A DNA stretch of 64,000 nucleotides. Source: Effrenium voratum (taxonomy: Eukaryota; Sar; Dinophyceae; Suessiales; Symbiodiniaceae). Position numbers and translations under genes: made by a program. Position 1 is the stretch's first letter. The number at the start of each line of letters is the position of its first letter. This document shows positions 29,560 to 42,435 of the stretch, in pieces. The notes beneath the pieces are model-generated. The model was not told the DNA's origin and searched no databases. It saw only the letters and a list, made by a program, of their open reading frames with translations. Where the stretch lies: contig CAUJNA010001469.1 of NCBI GenBank assembly GCA_963377175.1, positions 980,001 to 1,044,000 on the forward strand. Direction: 5' to 3'.

Positions 29560-32500
29560 GATCAACGTGGAGGTTGAGGTCTTCCGTCCAGAGGAGTTTG
29601 ATCTGCCAGGTACGGAATGTTTGCAGAATGAAGGACGAACACTGTTAGTCAGGATACTTATTGGCCCCTCCCACAGGACGAATGCGGTGGGGAGCGAGCT
29701 GTGTTGGATCCGAGGGATGCGAACGAATTTGCTGAATGGGCTTTTCCGGTCTCTTCAGGTGTTGCGCTTTCTGGATGTGTGTTAACTTGCGATCAAGCCG
29801 GAGGCCCCCAGAAATCAGAGGAACTGCCCGAAGTTCAAGCAAGTTCCCACTAGCGGGGGAGCCATATCTTGTTAATCTGAAGTTGACGTTACAGGTGAGT
29901 GGTAGCCGCTGTTAAATATGTTTTCGTTTATGGCAGCTCAAGCAAATGGAATGAATTGAGCGCAGGTATGACCTTTTGTCTTCCGAAGCCAAGGCTGGCT
30001 GCCGGGTCGTTCGCGCTTCGGTGCAGCCGTTTACCGGGTGGGCGAACTTGTTGAGGGCACCCACTCTCAGGGTTTACAGTAATTGGCTGAATTTCAGCAT
30101 GTTGAACTCAATGCGCAAGAATCATCAGAGCAAGGTTGTCAAAGCAGTAGTGGTTTAAACATGTTGAAACGAGGGGGTGGCCCAATGCTATCCACTCTAG
30201 CAGTGTCAGCATAATTAGGCTTGTGAGAACAAAGCCAGGCCCCATGCCAGCGGCACATGAGCTTTGACTTCGCTGTGGGCAGGGTGGTGCTTGCGGGATC
30301 CATGGGCCCAAAATGAGGCCCCGCCTTGAATGCTGTCAAAATGGTGTGTTTGTTTGCAGGGGACCCCCCGCAAAAAAGAAGAAGAAGAAGCAGAAGAAGA
30401 GACAACCATGATGGTTTTCCTTTGGTCTCCCTTTAAAGCCACATTAAAGCCACAAAAAAGAGGGTACCCTCAAAAAAGACACACCCATATTGTGCTGCCT
30501 TTTCACTTAGCCATTTGGTCTAACTGTCGGAGATCCCTAAGTTTCGGCTTTGGCTCCTTTTGGGCATCACATTTCGGGGTGCCCAGGTGAAGGCAAGCAT
30601 ACAGTTCGGCCAAGTTAGACCCCACTTATAAGTCTCATTAGTGGGGCTAACCACTCACCGTACTAACTTGGCCGAACATCCAAGTACGTCTACTCAAACC
30701 CTGGCAGGTTTCTCGCGAGGAAGCTTTAGATAGAAAAGACGGGATTTCCGTGCAGATCAACGAGGAACCTCAATAGGCCCTCAATCGGAATCAGGCGTGG
30801 TTCCTTTTTACTCAGACAATTATGTGCTTTAGTGGGGTCGATCTGACTAGTGGAGTCGGAATTGATTCGGAGTCAACATTATGGATGATGCTATCACCCA
30901 CTTTTCAATTGCAATGGCCATTCCGCCTGTGTTTTTGTTTCACATTTTGCCAGGGTCGAATTTTGATGGGGGCTTCCCAAAAAACATCCCAAAAAAGAAA
31001 CAAGTGACAAGTGTGCGTGTGTGTGTGGGCTGTGTGTGTGAGAAAAAAGCTGCCTTTCAGCCCTGCCTTATGCTGGCATTCTGTTCAGTCGCGCGAACGC
31101 AAGGAAAAGCCAAAGGCCGTCGCAAAGGTCAACAACATGGAGGTCAGAGGGGTCCAGGGGTCTGGGTCTGTCGTTTTTGAGGGAGTTCCTTTGGCTGGTT
31201 TTGTCTGAAGGGAAGCCAAAAGGAAACCCACCATTCTTGTGGTTCTCCCTGAAAGGTAGGCAATTAGGGATGAAGGGATATCATGTCCAGAGGAAGCGAC
31301 GGAAGGGAGCGGAGGATGGGTGAAAGAGATCCCATCCATCATTATCTCCCTTCCAGCTACCAAAGGGAGGTGGGGTGATAGGGAGAGAAGGCTTATCTGG
31401 TGACGGTTGGAGCCAGATGTGGGATGGTATGCTGTAAAGACAAGTCCTTCCTATCAGCTGTCGATCGGAAGTCAAATTGGTTAGTTTGGGCAGGACATGG
31501 GAGGAAGGCACCCAAGTTTCCCACAAAGTCTGGGGGGACAACAGCCCAAATGTCCAATACTTCCTTTTGTGAACACTCGGGCCAGGGATGGTTGCAACAT
31601 TGGTTTAAAGCGACCAAAGCCTCCTCCCACTCCTGCAAACTGAAACCGAAAGGAGGTGTGTTGACAATGGCTTCAAGATGTTTCAACAAAAAAGTGGCCC
31701 TTTGCCCTTTTGAGACGCCTCGAGGTTCCTATTGGGTGTGCTGCCCGTTTTGTGGACACCTGGGAGTTTGCTGGATTTCTGGAAAGATGGATCCTAGAAA
31801 GAGTTAAATGGAGAGCTTTGGGCATGGGGCGCAGGCCGGGCTTCAGTCGCAGGACGCATGAGAGCGTATTCCCATGGGAGTCTGCGCAATTTGGTTTTTC
31901 TCCAGGAGGCCCCCACCATTTCCTTTCGTTTCTCCTAAAAAGGTATCCTCAAAAGAAGGCACCCAAATAACGTTCTTCAAAAGGCCCTTGCTTTCTGTGT
32001 GCCGAGATGCAATCTTGATCGATAGAACTTGAACTGGAAGCCTGTGCCTGCTACCGGTTCATTGCAAAGCTCGGTGCCTTTGTGCATGTTGTTTGTTACC
32101 CTTATTTTAGGGGCTGTTGTATACTTCCCTTTTCCACCGGAACACGCATCGTAGTGTGATGCCCATGAAAAACAGGTTTCCCATGGTGCAACGTCTTGCA
32201 GCTGGAAAGTTATGATGCATAGGTTCGCTTCAAAACTGCCAACTGCCAACGCCTTTGCCACGCACATAATCGCTTCCTTTGGTTTTCCTTTGGTTCGATA
32301 AACAAAACACTTCTACCCTTCCGATTGGGTCTTGAGAGAAGTGGGAATCCTCCTGAAAACGGACCCCTTCCAACAGGGTACGCGCCCTGGAAAGGAGTTT
32401 TCCCCTGCGCTCGGGGGGCATTGGATCTTCAACCTTTTAACAGCTACAGTTGGGAACATGAGCGCTTTCCTTACCAGGAAAAGGTAAGCCTTTTGCACAA

Positions 32501-32637
32501 GGAAATAGCCATGTAGCCCAAAAATATCGTTCCAGCATGTTTCAGCACCTATTGTTCACGCAATTCCTCTTGATTCCCCTGGATGGCTCTTTAACAACAT
32601 GGTCCCCGTTGCTGGAAGTCTGAGTCTGGGCTTCCAG
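29560..32637. other. Host non-coding DNA with family-2 elements
   Basis: No gene supported. A family-2 element lies at 30341-30490 and a partial copy near 31145-31260. There is a GT/GTGTGT microsatellite at 31010-31050 and a hairpin formed by GTTCGGCCAAGTTAG and CTAACTTGGCCGAAC near 30604-30676. Confidence 0.5.
30341..30490. mobile_element. Family-2 short inverted-repeat element with AGAAGA insertion
   Basis: Ends AATGGTGTGTTT and AAAGACACACCCATATT are inverted. The interior carries GAGGGTACCCTC, shared with the 54101 copy, and an (AGA)n tract. About 150 bp. Confidence 0.5.
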
Positions 32638-32733
32638 GAACCCTTGGTCCGCGCTGCACAGGAGCAGGTGGTGAAGCTCATGAGGGAGAACAAGTGGTCT
32701 CGGAAGGAGGCCAAAGCTCTGGGGTCGCTCAGA
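32638..32733 (+). CDS. Exon-like island (helical, 32 aa)
   Basis: After TGGGCTTCCAG the frame reads EPLVRAAQEQVVKLMREN then KWSRKEAKALGSLRL, in GC-rich codons with a clear amphipathic helix. The 3' end is uncertain (near a G-rich GGGGGGTGGG run). It probably belongs with the next island, since both end in a similar LRL stretch. Confidence 0.45.
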
Positions 32734-33118
32734 TTGGGGGGTGGGTCGGTGGGTTTCCTTTGGTTTCCTTATTTGTTTTTGTTTTGGGAGTGCCCTAAAC
32801 CGGTTACCTTCACAACATGCACACAGCGATTTATTTTCCCCAACAGCTGAAAGCTTATTTGGTTGGAGTGGTTTGGAGCGCCTGCGGGCGTCTTCGGTTT
32901 CCGAAAGGGTTCGGGGTTGCTGTTAGAAATACGATGCCGCACTGCAAGGTATTGAGTATGTTTGGTTTGGCGGCATACCTCAGATAGCGCCTGTGACAGC
33001 GTCCCAGACCTTCACAATGAGGACTTCTTTGGAGCCCTGCGCATGGACCACCTTTTGTACAGATCCAAAGCCCTCCCTCCCTGTAACATGTCATCCGTGG
33101 GTCGATTTCCTCTCGTAG

Positions 33119-33243
33119 AAGGACCTGTCAAGTGCCACGGGGCACGCTCCGAAGGTGCATTTCGCAGCTCAGGCGGTGAAGTACATCGATGAGGGCGGCC
33201 TCGACATGGACGCCATGAGAGCTGGAACGCTCAGACTGCCCAC
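33119..33243 (+). CDS. Exon-like island (41 aa)
   Basis: After TCCTCTCGTAG the frame reads KDLSSATGHAPKVHFAAQAV then KYIDEGGLDMDAMRAGTLRL. Strong codon-like composition, open in this frame only. Probably an exon of an intron-rich plus-strand host gene; the family is unknown. Confidence 0.45.
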
Positions 33244-34507
33244 AACTGATTGCTTGTTTCAGTGACGGCCTTGAAAGTGGTTGAAAGGGAACCCCCCCAA
33301 AAGCAGTTTTGAGCTGGAGCTGGGCAAGGAAAACCAAGGGAACCAAGTGAAACCGAAGCGTTTCCATTTCGAGGGCCGAATTATTTTTTGAGACACACCC
33401 ATATCTCCCATGCTTGGAGGGGAGTTTAACCATTAGATTTTGCTTGTCAATTTTGTCAAGCTTCCCTTGGACAAGGTGATTTTCACAAAGAGGAACCCGG
33501 GTGCTGGGTTGGATATGGCAGCGACTGGCTACTGTCGCCAAATGATATGATTCTTGCTGGCGAATCGTGGTGACTTCGATGGAGACTTCAAACACTGATT
33601 GTTTGAGTGCATCCATGAACGAATGCCAATGTTGGACCCTTGGGCGCTGGTTGTCCATAGTTGAACTGCAATTATCACTTAATCATGCCATAACTAGGAG
33701 TGCATACCAGCGGTTCATATATGGATGTACACGTTGTTGAACCTTTGATATATGATGGACCGGCAACCTCAGGGCAAATGTCAGCAATGCCAAGTTCGAT
33801 TTGGCAACGAATGTTATTCTGTCCGAGGGGGAGCAGCTGTTTACCGTGCCCGCCCTGAGTGGCACCCAAAACTCTCTTGCGCCCTAGACAGCTCAAAGCT
33901 GGCTCATGAATTGTTGTGCCGTTGGTTTAATTATCTTCTTGAGGTGTTGCGCCCGAGGTTGACGAGTTGCGGAAGTAACAAGCACGAAACTTGCAGTTTC
34001 AGGAACGTTGAGGTGATTTCGTGTATTTTGAAAAGGGGTCGCCTCAATTTCTTCAGCATGGGTGCGGCCATTTGCTATCTACACTCACTCTGAAACATGT
34101 TTGTCATGTCGAGAAGGTGTATTTGGATTGGACAAAGTATGATGGCTGATACGAGCGCGACATTTGTTGATTATCATGTTTCAAGATGCATCTATTAGCG
34201 AGCTTAGTCACCACGCCAGCTAGCTTGAGTAACTCCAGAGGTTTGTGCGGTTTGCGAGGTTTGTAGTTCGGCAAGTTGGCATTCGGTGTTTCTGGTTGCC
34301 AAGGTTGCACTGGTTTGCCAATCATGGCAAAATGTGTTGGTTCAGGGTGATCAACAGGTTGCTAAGTTGCCTGGTGGCTCACTGGAATACTGTAATATCC
34401 TTTGCTAAATCTCTGCCAGACTAGCAACCTATTGCTCTTCCCCACAGGCAAGAGCACTTCATTTGGGATGCACCAGAGGCCAGAGCACCTTGGGCTGAAA
34501 GTCTGTT

Positions 34508-35740
34508 TTGTGCAGCAAGCTAGGTCCCAAAATGCCATGCTGCGGTGCCAAGTTTTGCAGATCACTGCAGTTGGCTTGGCGCAACAAAGCACAAGGATAT
34601 TCTCAGTTGCTGACTCAGCGTTGTGTCGCTGTCATCCGCCTGTGCGACCTGAAAACAAGATTCCAGGATGCAGAGCTGGGAGTAACTGCCGCTGCGTATG
34701 CTGGCTGTAGGCTTGCTGCGCTGACGCCAGCCATGCGTGGGAACATGCTCGAGACAGTAGCAAGGGGCTTCTCGCAGCAGCTTGAGCCGAACTCGACAAT
34801 CTTAAATCCAAGTCCAGGTGAGAGATGTGATGGCAGAAGACGCGGAATTAGTCAGGCAGAGTATGACTGGCTTCACGACGGAAGGAGAGTCCAGTGCAAA
34901 TCAGCTCAGTTGTACTGAGATGCCGCGCGCTGCGGTTGGAAGGCACGTTTTCGCAACATCAAGCCTGGGTCTTTTGATGAGCTTGTGCTTGTTCTCTACT
35001 GTCCAAGTCATCTACATTTCTTCCGCCTGGATTTCAGCGCGGCCGCAGGAGAGGCTAATAAATCTACTGCGCGAGGCCATTCAAAGACCTTTTATGCCCC
35101 GGCTGGTGTCGAAAATATAGTTGATGCAGCGGTTCATATCAAGTTGAAAATCCTGCAGGTCTTCAGCTTTCTCGGCATGTTGGATGTTTGCCACGAGTTA
35201 GTTGGGCAAGCATTGAATGTGCACAGTCAACGCCTGAAAGTTGAATTTGAAATTGAAGCATTTCGCAATCACCCGTTGGGAGAATGCAGGTACAACTCTC
35301 CATCTACGCGTGGGATTATGATCCAGAATATGGTGCAGGAAGTCGACTCCTTGCTGCATCCTGGCGCTACCCCTGTCGAACACACAAGCTACAACTCACC
35401 GATTGACTGGCGCCGCAGCGGGCTGCGTGTAGAGTGCAAGCATGGTAGAATAGTGTGTGGGAGGAACTTTTGGTTGTGCAGGTTTTCTTAGATCAAGCAC
35501 ACCCGCTTTGACTTGCTTTATTTGGCAATGGACACTCCAACTAGACAGCAGATTCTGCAGTTTGGTGGAACAAAGTTCTTGCAGTCATCAGGTGCATTTG
35601 AGAACGTGGCCGGTAAGCAGTACGGTAAGCATGTAGTAATTCAAGGCCCTGCTGGAGTGAAATGCTGGTCGGAACCCGTGGATGCCATGACAAAGAAGCT
35701 TGTAGCAGCCGGTAGTACACACGTGGCGACTGTGGAGTAG
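34508..35740 (+). pseudogene. Tandem PD-(D/E)xK-like nuclease-domain gene with two in-frame stops
   Basis: One frame runs for 411 codons interrupted by TGA at 34916-34918 and TAG at 35489-35491. Each half holds a restriction-nuclease-like signature: first AEYDWLHDGRRVQCKSAQL and, after the TGA, GWKARFRNIKPGS and FDELVLVLYCPSHLHFFRLD; second DWRRSGLRVECKHGRIV and, after the TAG, IKHTRFDLLYLAMDTP. The D...(E/Q)CK core plus a following beta-strand/DELxLxLY stretch is what I recall from a large dinoflagellate protein family; the first copy has Gln where the second keeps Glu. The upstream part (LAALTPAMRGNMLETVARGF) is also typical. The first stop most likely replaced Trp (paralogues have a Trp there). 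This looks like a decayed host or mobile-element gene. Confidence 0.65.
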
Positions 35741-35787
35741 TAGGAATCAGTGATGTCCGCGAGCTTGCACAAACTCGACCATGAAGA

Positions 35788-36617
35788 AACACATGTACCA
35801 CGATGCCAATAAGCAACTCAAGCTGTCTCGCCGCAAATGCGTTGATTGGATGGCCGCATCTTTGGGAGCAAGTTGCGCTCTGGCCTAGTCCCAAGTCCCC
35901 TCGGGACCATCGCAGAGGAAGTCAGGGGAGCGCCGGGCATGAATCTGAGAGGTCCCTCCAGAGTCGTCCAAGAGACGTGGAGCCCAAAGATCTCCGGACC
36001 GGCTTCTGAAGCCGCGGACTGGCAAAGACAAAATTGAGGACTGCAGGATGTTAAGCTTCGGCCTTTGAGGCAGGCGTGTGCAGTTCGTTGTCCCACTGTA
36101 AGCGCAAGCAGGTCATTTGTCTTGTGAGCTTGAGTGTTAATTGGTGTGTTGTTGATCAACATCAAACATTATGCTGTCTGATGTTTCCGACGAGTGTTTG
36201 TGTGGTGCAATTTGCCCTCAGATTTCTCACTTGCCCCCAGATTCCTCCGTCACCTAGTTTGCTTGAGTTATTTGTGTTCAAATTGGCCAGCCAAAAGAAA
36301 AGGTGTCAACCTTCTTATTTTGCCGCCAAGGGGACCTGTTTGATGATGGCTTGCAGGAACTCGACCCCTTTGGTTCTCATCAGCGGGCTGTCCGAGGCTG
36401 GCCAAGATTGGCTTAAATGACCAGGCCCTGGATCAGGATGTTCGCAAATAGCCGTCTAAGCATGTTTGAACTGGTGACTGGTGGGTCAGCCGCTATTGTC
36501 CGTGATTCTACCCCTTGGTTTAATAAGATTCTGTGGTGCGGCCCAGATAGACAATTCTATCCGTGTCAGTAGACAGCCAATAGGTCTTGTGGGCAGCTCA
36601 GCTGAGACAAGGCCGAG
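35788..36617. other. Host DNA after the nuclease gene
   Basis: A short frame at 35780-35890 (MKKHMYHDANKQLKLSRRKC) is protein-like and may be a further exon of the nuclease gene. The rest shows no convincing coding frame, although two overlapping frames are open at 35803-36037. Confidence 0.35.
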
Positions 36618-36767
36618 ATGAACGCTCCCATGGACGATATGTTCGACAAGCTGAAGAAAAATGGACCTCCGCAGTGGTTCGTTGATGCCATGACGCGTGC
36701 CGGGCATGTTTTTGACGGAGTCAAACTCACATTGGGGGAAGGGGGCAAGAGTCATTTCACATTCTGA
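36618..36767 (+). CDS. Small open frame or last exon, 49 aa
   Basis: ATG at 36618 to TGA at 36765-36767: MNAPMDDMFDKLKKNGPPQW then FVDAMTRAGHVFDGVKLTLG and a short tail. It is protein-like, with charged and hydrophobic residues in a helical pattern. It may be the 3' exon of a longer gene rather than a complete one. No family recognised. Confidence 0.35.
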   Translation: MNAPMDDMFDKLKKNGPPQWFVDAMTRAGHVFDGVKLTLGEGGKSHFTF

Positions 36768-39700
36768 GTCCCTGGAGGTTACAATTGCTTTGTGGCAGAC
36801 CATCTTAGAGGTGTACAAAATATCTTGGGTCGAGGCGCAAGAGTGATACGATGCGTTGCTTGGAGATCCATGCTACTTGGGAAGTCGTAGGTTATAACTT
36901 TACATTTGTAGATGGAGATGCGTGTTCAGGAGAGGCCCAGACGCAGCACATCTCGGCGGGTGTGTGAAACGATAAACGGTTTTCTTGCTGCTTTGAAGCA
37001 GGCAATCATAGGATTCCGACCGGTAACCTCTCCAAAGCGAAGGGGTTTTTCTCCTTGCTTCCTCCAAATTTATGACCCTAACAAGGCCTTGGGCCTTACT
37101 TTGGGGAGACTAGGGGTAGGAGGGGAGGGGGGTTGAGGCACAAAGGGGGGGAGTTGGATTCAACGCTCCGTGGACCGGCCAGGAGCTCGCAGGAAGCCAA
37201 GGCCGCGAAGGAAGGCGAGTTCGGCAGAGTGCTCAGACTCGCATGCTGGATCTGACATCTTGGCTCTCGGATGAGCTCGTAGCAGCTCGCACTGAGATGG
37301 GAAAAAAAAACGGACTGTACATGTAGGCTCGGAGGGCATGTTTTTTCTTTAGCACGCATGGTGTTGTTCCCTTGGCACTAGGTTGACACATGACGTACTT
37401 GCCAGCTTACTTTGCTCAAGGGCCTTCTTGAAATTTCCTTCTTTGGTAGAGAGATGTGCTAAGCATGTATGCCTTTTGGGTTGCGTCTGATGACGTGAGG
37501 TGAACTATGCGGACCCTCCGAGATTTGATCCCACCTTCCTTCTTTCGCGGGGAGGTGCTCAAGTAACATTCTTGCATTAGTTGACTGTCGCTGTGTTTTG
37601 AGACCTCACTTTCGTGTTGCTATACCCTGGTTGGGAATATCCTTGGTAGACACAAGTCTGGACTTGTGCTGGCCAATCCCCTCAGGAAGTGAGTGGTTCT
37701 ACAGTTGTGTCTATATTGTTGCATCATATTGTCCCATGGTTTCCCACTATTCTTGGATTGCCAGGGGCTCAGCTAAGTGGTTAGCAGCCATGACTACCCA
37801 CCATGGTAAGTCCCTACAAGGCACTGATCCGAGTTTTAACTATAACCCAACGCCATGGCTGTAAGTCCACGTATGGGTTGTAACCAACAATCCCTTTAGC
37901 GATGCCTCCCAACTCAGGGGCCGGCTGGATTTGACCGTCTCGTGCTCAGGCCCGGCCCCTGAGCCTGTGACAGAGAGCTGACGGCCGAAAGAAGGCGCGG
38001 CGCTCGGGTCACCCCACAACACCCCCTTTTGTTGGGGTTGTGTTGAACCCAGGCGGACATATGTTTTTCGTGTTTTATCCCTCGCTTATCCCAAGCCAAC
38101 TTTTCGATCTGACCTTTAAGTTTTCCCATTCCACGTGAAAGGTCATAATGGAACAGTCCCAAAAGGTGATGGTCCTTTGGCAAGTGAGTTATAGGAGCCT
38201 ACAGCACTCCCGCCCCCCGGTAAAAAGTCTTGCTGCAGCTTAGCAAGGCTGACCAAGCTGGAGTACAGCTGGAGAGGTTCATAAACTACCCTTACCCTTG
38301 AGGAGAAGAGGCCATTGATAAAAAAAAAAGGTGATTGCTGGAAAGAGGGTGAGGGAAAATGCGATGTATGGCTTTGTTCATGGGGACATATCACACATCA
38401 TCCAACATGATTGAACTCCATGTGTATGACCGACGGGCATTTTTTCTGAGTATCGGTGTTGAACCAGTGCTGGGTGGGTCCCCTTTGGTTTTGCGGGTTG
38501 GCAGGTATCGGTTTTGACGGCCCCCATCAGTTTCTGGTGGAAATATTGTCGAGTATTCGTAGAGCTATGTTAAAACCACGAACAAAGCTGTTCAAGTGTG
38601 TGTTTGGCCGTGGTGGAGGCTGGATCTGGGCTTTTGCATTCTGTAGATTTTGGAGTGCTGGATCCGAAGATTGTCTTCGAGCATAGTCCGAACATGACTG
38701 GCCGGCCCCGGGGCTCTCAAGAACGAACACTTACCAGGACGATGCTGTTCATTTAAGTCAACGGGAATCGGTTGTGCTGCAGCCGTTGAAAGAAACCGTA
38801 GCAAAAAATCGCACTGTTGCCCAGGAGGAGTCAACAGTCGAGCAAGACTATGATTGATCCTGTTTACTTGAGAATCGATCGCTTGATCCTGTCTGGCTCC
38901 GTATTTCTAGGATATTGTAGATCCTGTGTTGACCGGCTTGGCATCGTAGATTTCCTGTGCTTCTGGCTACGCAAGTTGGAGAAGCAGAATCGCGTGGCCC
39001 AAAACACGGGACGCATAACGTTCACTTTGATCGCCTTTCTTTCCCTTCGGGCCTTTTCGGGTTTCCATATTTGTCCCTTTCACGACTGTGAGTAGCCAAG
39101 CATTGACGATGTGTCCAAAAGACAGATATTTTTTGTTTGGTTCCAGACCCCTTATCAAACACCCCGGCATTTGACCAGCACATTGTCCCTTGCGATTCTT
39201 GGCAGCGTCCCGACGCTGGCTTAGGCCAGAGGAGCTCTATGGAGCGTTTCACCCACCGAGGCTCTAATGGCAAAAAGAAGGTGTGCCATCAACACCTCGG
39301 TATCCCAGTGGATGCCAGGCTCGCCACTATTGGTAAACAGCCATTTTGCTTTTAGTGTTTGGAGGGTTCCATTGGTTACCTACTCTACATGGAATTGGAA
39401 TCACTGGGTATGTACTAGGGCCAAAGAACAGCTTTTGTTGAATGAAAAGGGCATGCTTGTCAGAACTTCGGGGGAATACCAACTAAGGCGAAGGAAAAGT
39501 TAAATTGTCTTTTTTATTGGGGGGGCTTGGCTCAGCCAGCCGAAGATAAGGGTAAGGAGACTTCCGTCTGAACCATGGTCGCGTAATGTTGACCCTGCAT
39601 TGGTTAACCTAGTACATGATTGCAGAGTTATTCCGCCCCCAAGGCCCCCCTGTAAACCGAAACACCTGCTGGACTCATATAAGCCTAGGTTCAAATTTAC

Positions 39701-41994
39701 ACTCCTTTCACAACAGGTTTTCATCGTGGGCTGATGGCATGTTTGGGCTACATCTCTATGACTTGTGGTCGGCGACATTGATCGGGTACACGACCCGTTG
39801 TTCTTCGCCCAGGCACAGTTTTGAGGATACACCGTTCTAGCATGTTTCAAGAGACCGATGAAAAACCGCTCATGTTTTTGTGTGTGTGTGTGTGTGGGCG
39901 CACGTGTTGAGACAACCCCTACTAGAAGTGGTTGAATGAGTTGCCCAGGTGGTTGTGATAACACCGACCTTCGAGCGGCGTGCGGTGCTTCGCGCAAAGG
40001 GCGTCAAAGCAACACACACTTGTCCAAATCCGACATTTAAACCTTCGTTGTGCTGTGTTGATCTTTGTTTCTGGGCTGTTGTAATAGTTGTTCCATGGGA
40101 TTATGGAGAATCGAATTGAATTGGTCAACACTCAAGTGTGAAGCAGTTGGCCGCGCGCAACAAGATATTGGCATGACACTCGCGTATCCGAGTCCAAAGC
40201 TAAGAGTCTACCCGGATCGTAGAGACAAAATTAGACCCTACCCCTGCGGGGGGAGGTTCCAAGAGTCTTTTTTGGGTGGGCCGCCACCAAAAACAACCCT
40301 CAACACCGCAAAAAGCGTCACCGAGAGAAGGTTAGCCCTTCTCGCCCAGAAGCCGCTTGATTGCCCCTTCGGCCCAATCAAGCTGGTGTAGTGTTTGTCG
40401 GGAAATCCAACCGAGAAACCAACGGAGAAACCCACCGGCTTTCTTCGTTTCAAGGGAAACCAGAGAAAAACGCAAGGAAACACGTATTGTAAAGGGCTCC
40501 ATTTACAATGATGTTGGGGCCCCATTTCTTGTCATTAGCCCCTTCCTTTGCATACCATGGGCGCATGGCTCTTTCTGGCCGCGGCCGCGGCTTGGAGCGC
40601 GGCGTCGCAGGATACCACGGCGCCTGTGTGGCGCGGCGGATCTTTTGAAGAGAACGGGGGATGGGGAGGCGCGGTTTCTTGACACTGTTGTCATCCAGCG
40701 CACACACACACACACACACGCAAGAGGTGCGGGCCTGTGTACTTGTTGAGAAAACTTGTTTAGTTGCAAGGAAGAGTTTGGACCTTTGTTGACCAATCCA
40801 GTCAGGAAGGGAGAATTGGGAGAGGCGGTTGATACATATTTCTGGTTGGATGTCTAGAACAAAAGGCTTTGTGGACCCACTCCTGCCCTATAAATGTTGC
40901 GGGCATGTTCTTCCACGGGCACTGGGCCAGTGAGATCTTGCTCTTGCATGAGCAATGCTTCGTATTAAAGCGAATCAGGTGTGTGCAGTTCGACAAATCA
41001 TTTGGGCGTAACAAACCCTTGAAAGCGGAGTTTGCCACCAGATGATATGTTGCTCTCTTGGGCGTTCATCACTTCAGGTTGGTGCATGAATCTAGTGCGC
41101 GACAAGTTTTAGGCGGCCGGTGCCAATCGTTTTCAAGTCTGGGTTTCACTGATCAGCACTGTGTGGGTGTGTCTCCAAATGGAATATAACCCCACAAGAA
41201 TGAGGCCTGGATCAGTTCACGCCAATTCCGTGTACTCAAACAGAGGTGAATCGATTCGGCCGGGGCTCAATAGGAGTCGGCCCAACATGCAAGCCTTAAA
41301 CGGACAAGTAGACTAAAATCTGTGGTCTGGCTCTAAAAAATTGAGCCACCAAAGAAAGATAATGGCTTCTGTGGTTGCCAGTTCATTCAACGGTGGGAAC
41401 CATTGGTGTGCCTGTTTAGTTTAGTTTGATTAGACATAGATGGCACTGGTTTATATTTGTGTTATTCCATTGACCCGGGGCCAGCTATTTCTTGCAACAG
41501 GTCACCTATGGTGGGAACCCGATTCCGCCAACTCACGACGCTGAAGGCTACAAATCGAGGATGTCCAGCCCTTCATCTTCCACGTGCTCGTCACAGTGCT
41601 GTCCTGAGACTTTGGCTTCCAAAAAGCCAAAGGAGCCCTTGCCAGTTTTTGAGGGAAGTTTCGGAATCCCCCTTGATCCTCTAAAATGAAGCCACATGTA
41701 CAAGAGATGGTTTATTGTAAACGCTTCGCGTTGCCCGCCTCGGCCAGTCCGCTTTTGGCTGGCTTTGAGGTATATACTGTGCTTCAGTTTGTTTTGATTT
41801 GATGTTATTAAAGTGAGTGAGTCGGCGCCGAAATGCGTGAGCTGGTTTCCAAGCTAGCGGGTGGGTGCATGTCCGCACGATTCCACCTGGCTTCAAGGGC
41901 CAGACCGAGAGCCGCAGAGAGCTACAGAATGGTGGGCCAAGCGCAGGTCCAAATTTCTAGGGCATTGGACGGCTTTTGGGTTGGGGGGGGGAGG

Positions 41995-42250
41995 GATTTT
42001 GACAGTTTCTAGGAAGATTTGACAGGTTTCTAGAAGCGAGTTCGGCTGGTTTCTACGGTTTTTACGGGGTCAATTGGCATTTGACCAGTTTTAACGGGAA
42101 TTTGGCCGGTTTCTAGGGGGATTTGACCGGAGTGGTGGCGGGGAGGAAGTTGACCGGTTTCCAGCAAGATTTGACCGGAGCTAGATGGGAAATTGGCCGG
42201 CTTCCATCGGCTTCTAGAAGGGGATTTGACCAGCTTCTACGGGTTTTGAA
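41995..42250. repeat. Minisatellite of GATTTGACCGGTTTCTAG units
   Basis: About ten imperfect units of 20-28 bp, each with TTTGACCGG or TTGGCCGG and TTTCTAG or TTCTACGG. Units vary enough to show age. No coding frame. Confidence 0.75.
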
Positions 42251-42368
42251 TATTTACCTTGGATCTGTACCAATTACACAGCTCGCCATTACGACGGGGC
42301 ATTTGTTTGTCAAGCGAGCAAGCTGTTCATGTTGAAGGCAAGAACAAATGAAGAGGTCCACCACACTA

Positions 42369-42435
42369 CTTACTTCCTGAGTAGATTGGCCAAACATTTC
42401 AAGCCTTGTGTTTACCACTAAAAGGGTATTCCCAA
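42369..42435. mobile_element. Family-1 element, inverted partial copy
   Basis: TTACTTCCTGAGTAGATTGG is the reverse complement of the family-1 right end, followed by the internal TTTACCACTAAAAGGG. The far end is missing or diverged. Confidence 0.5.
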
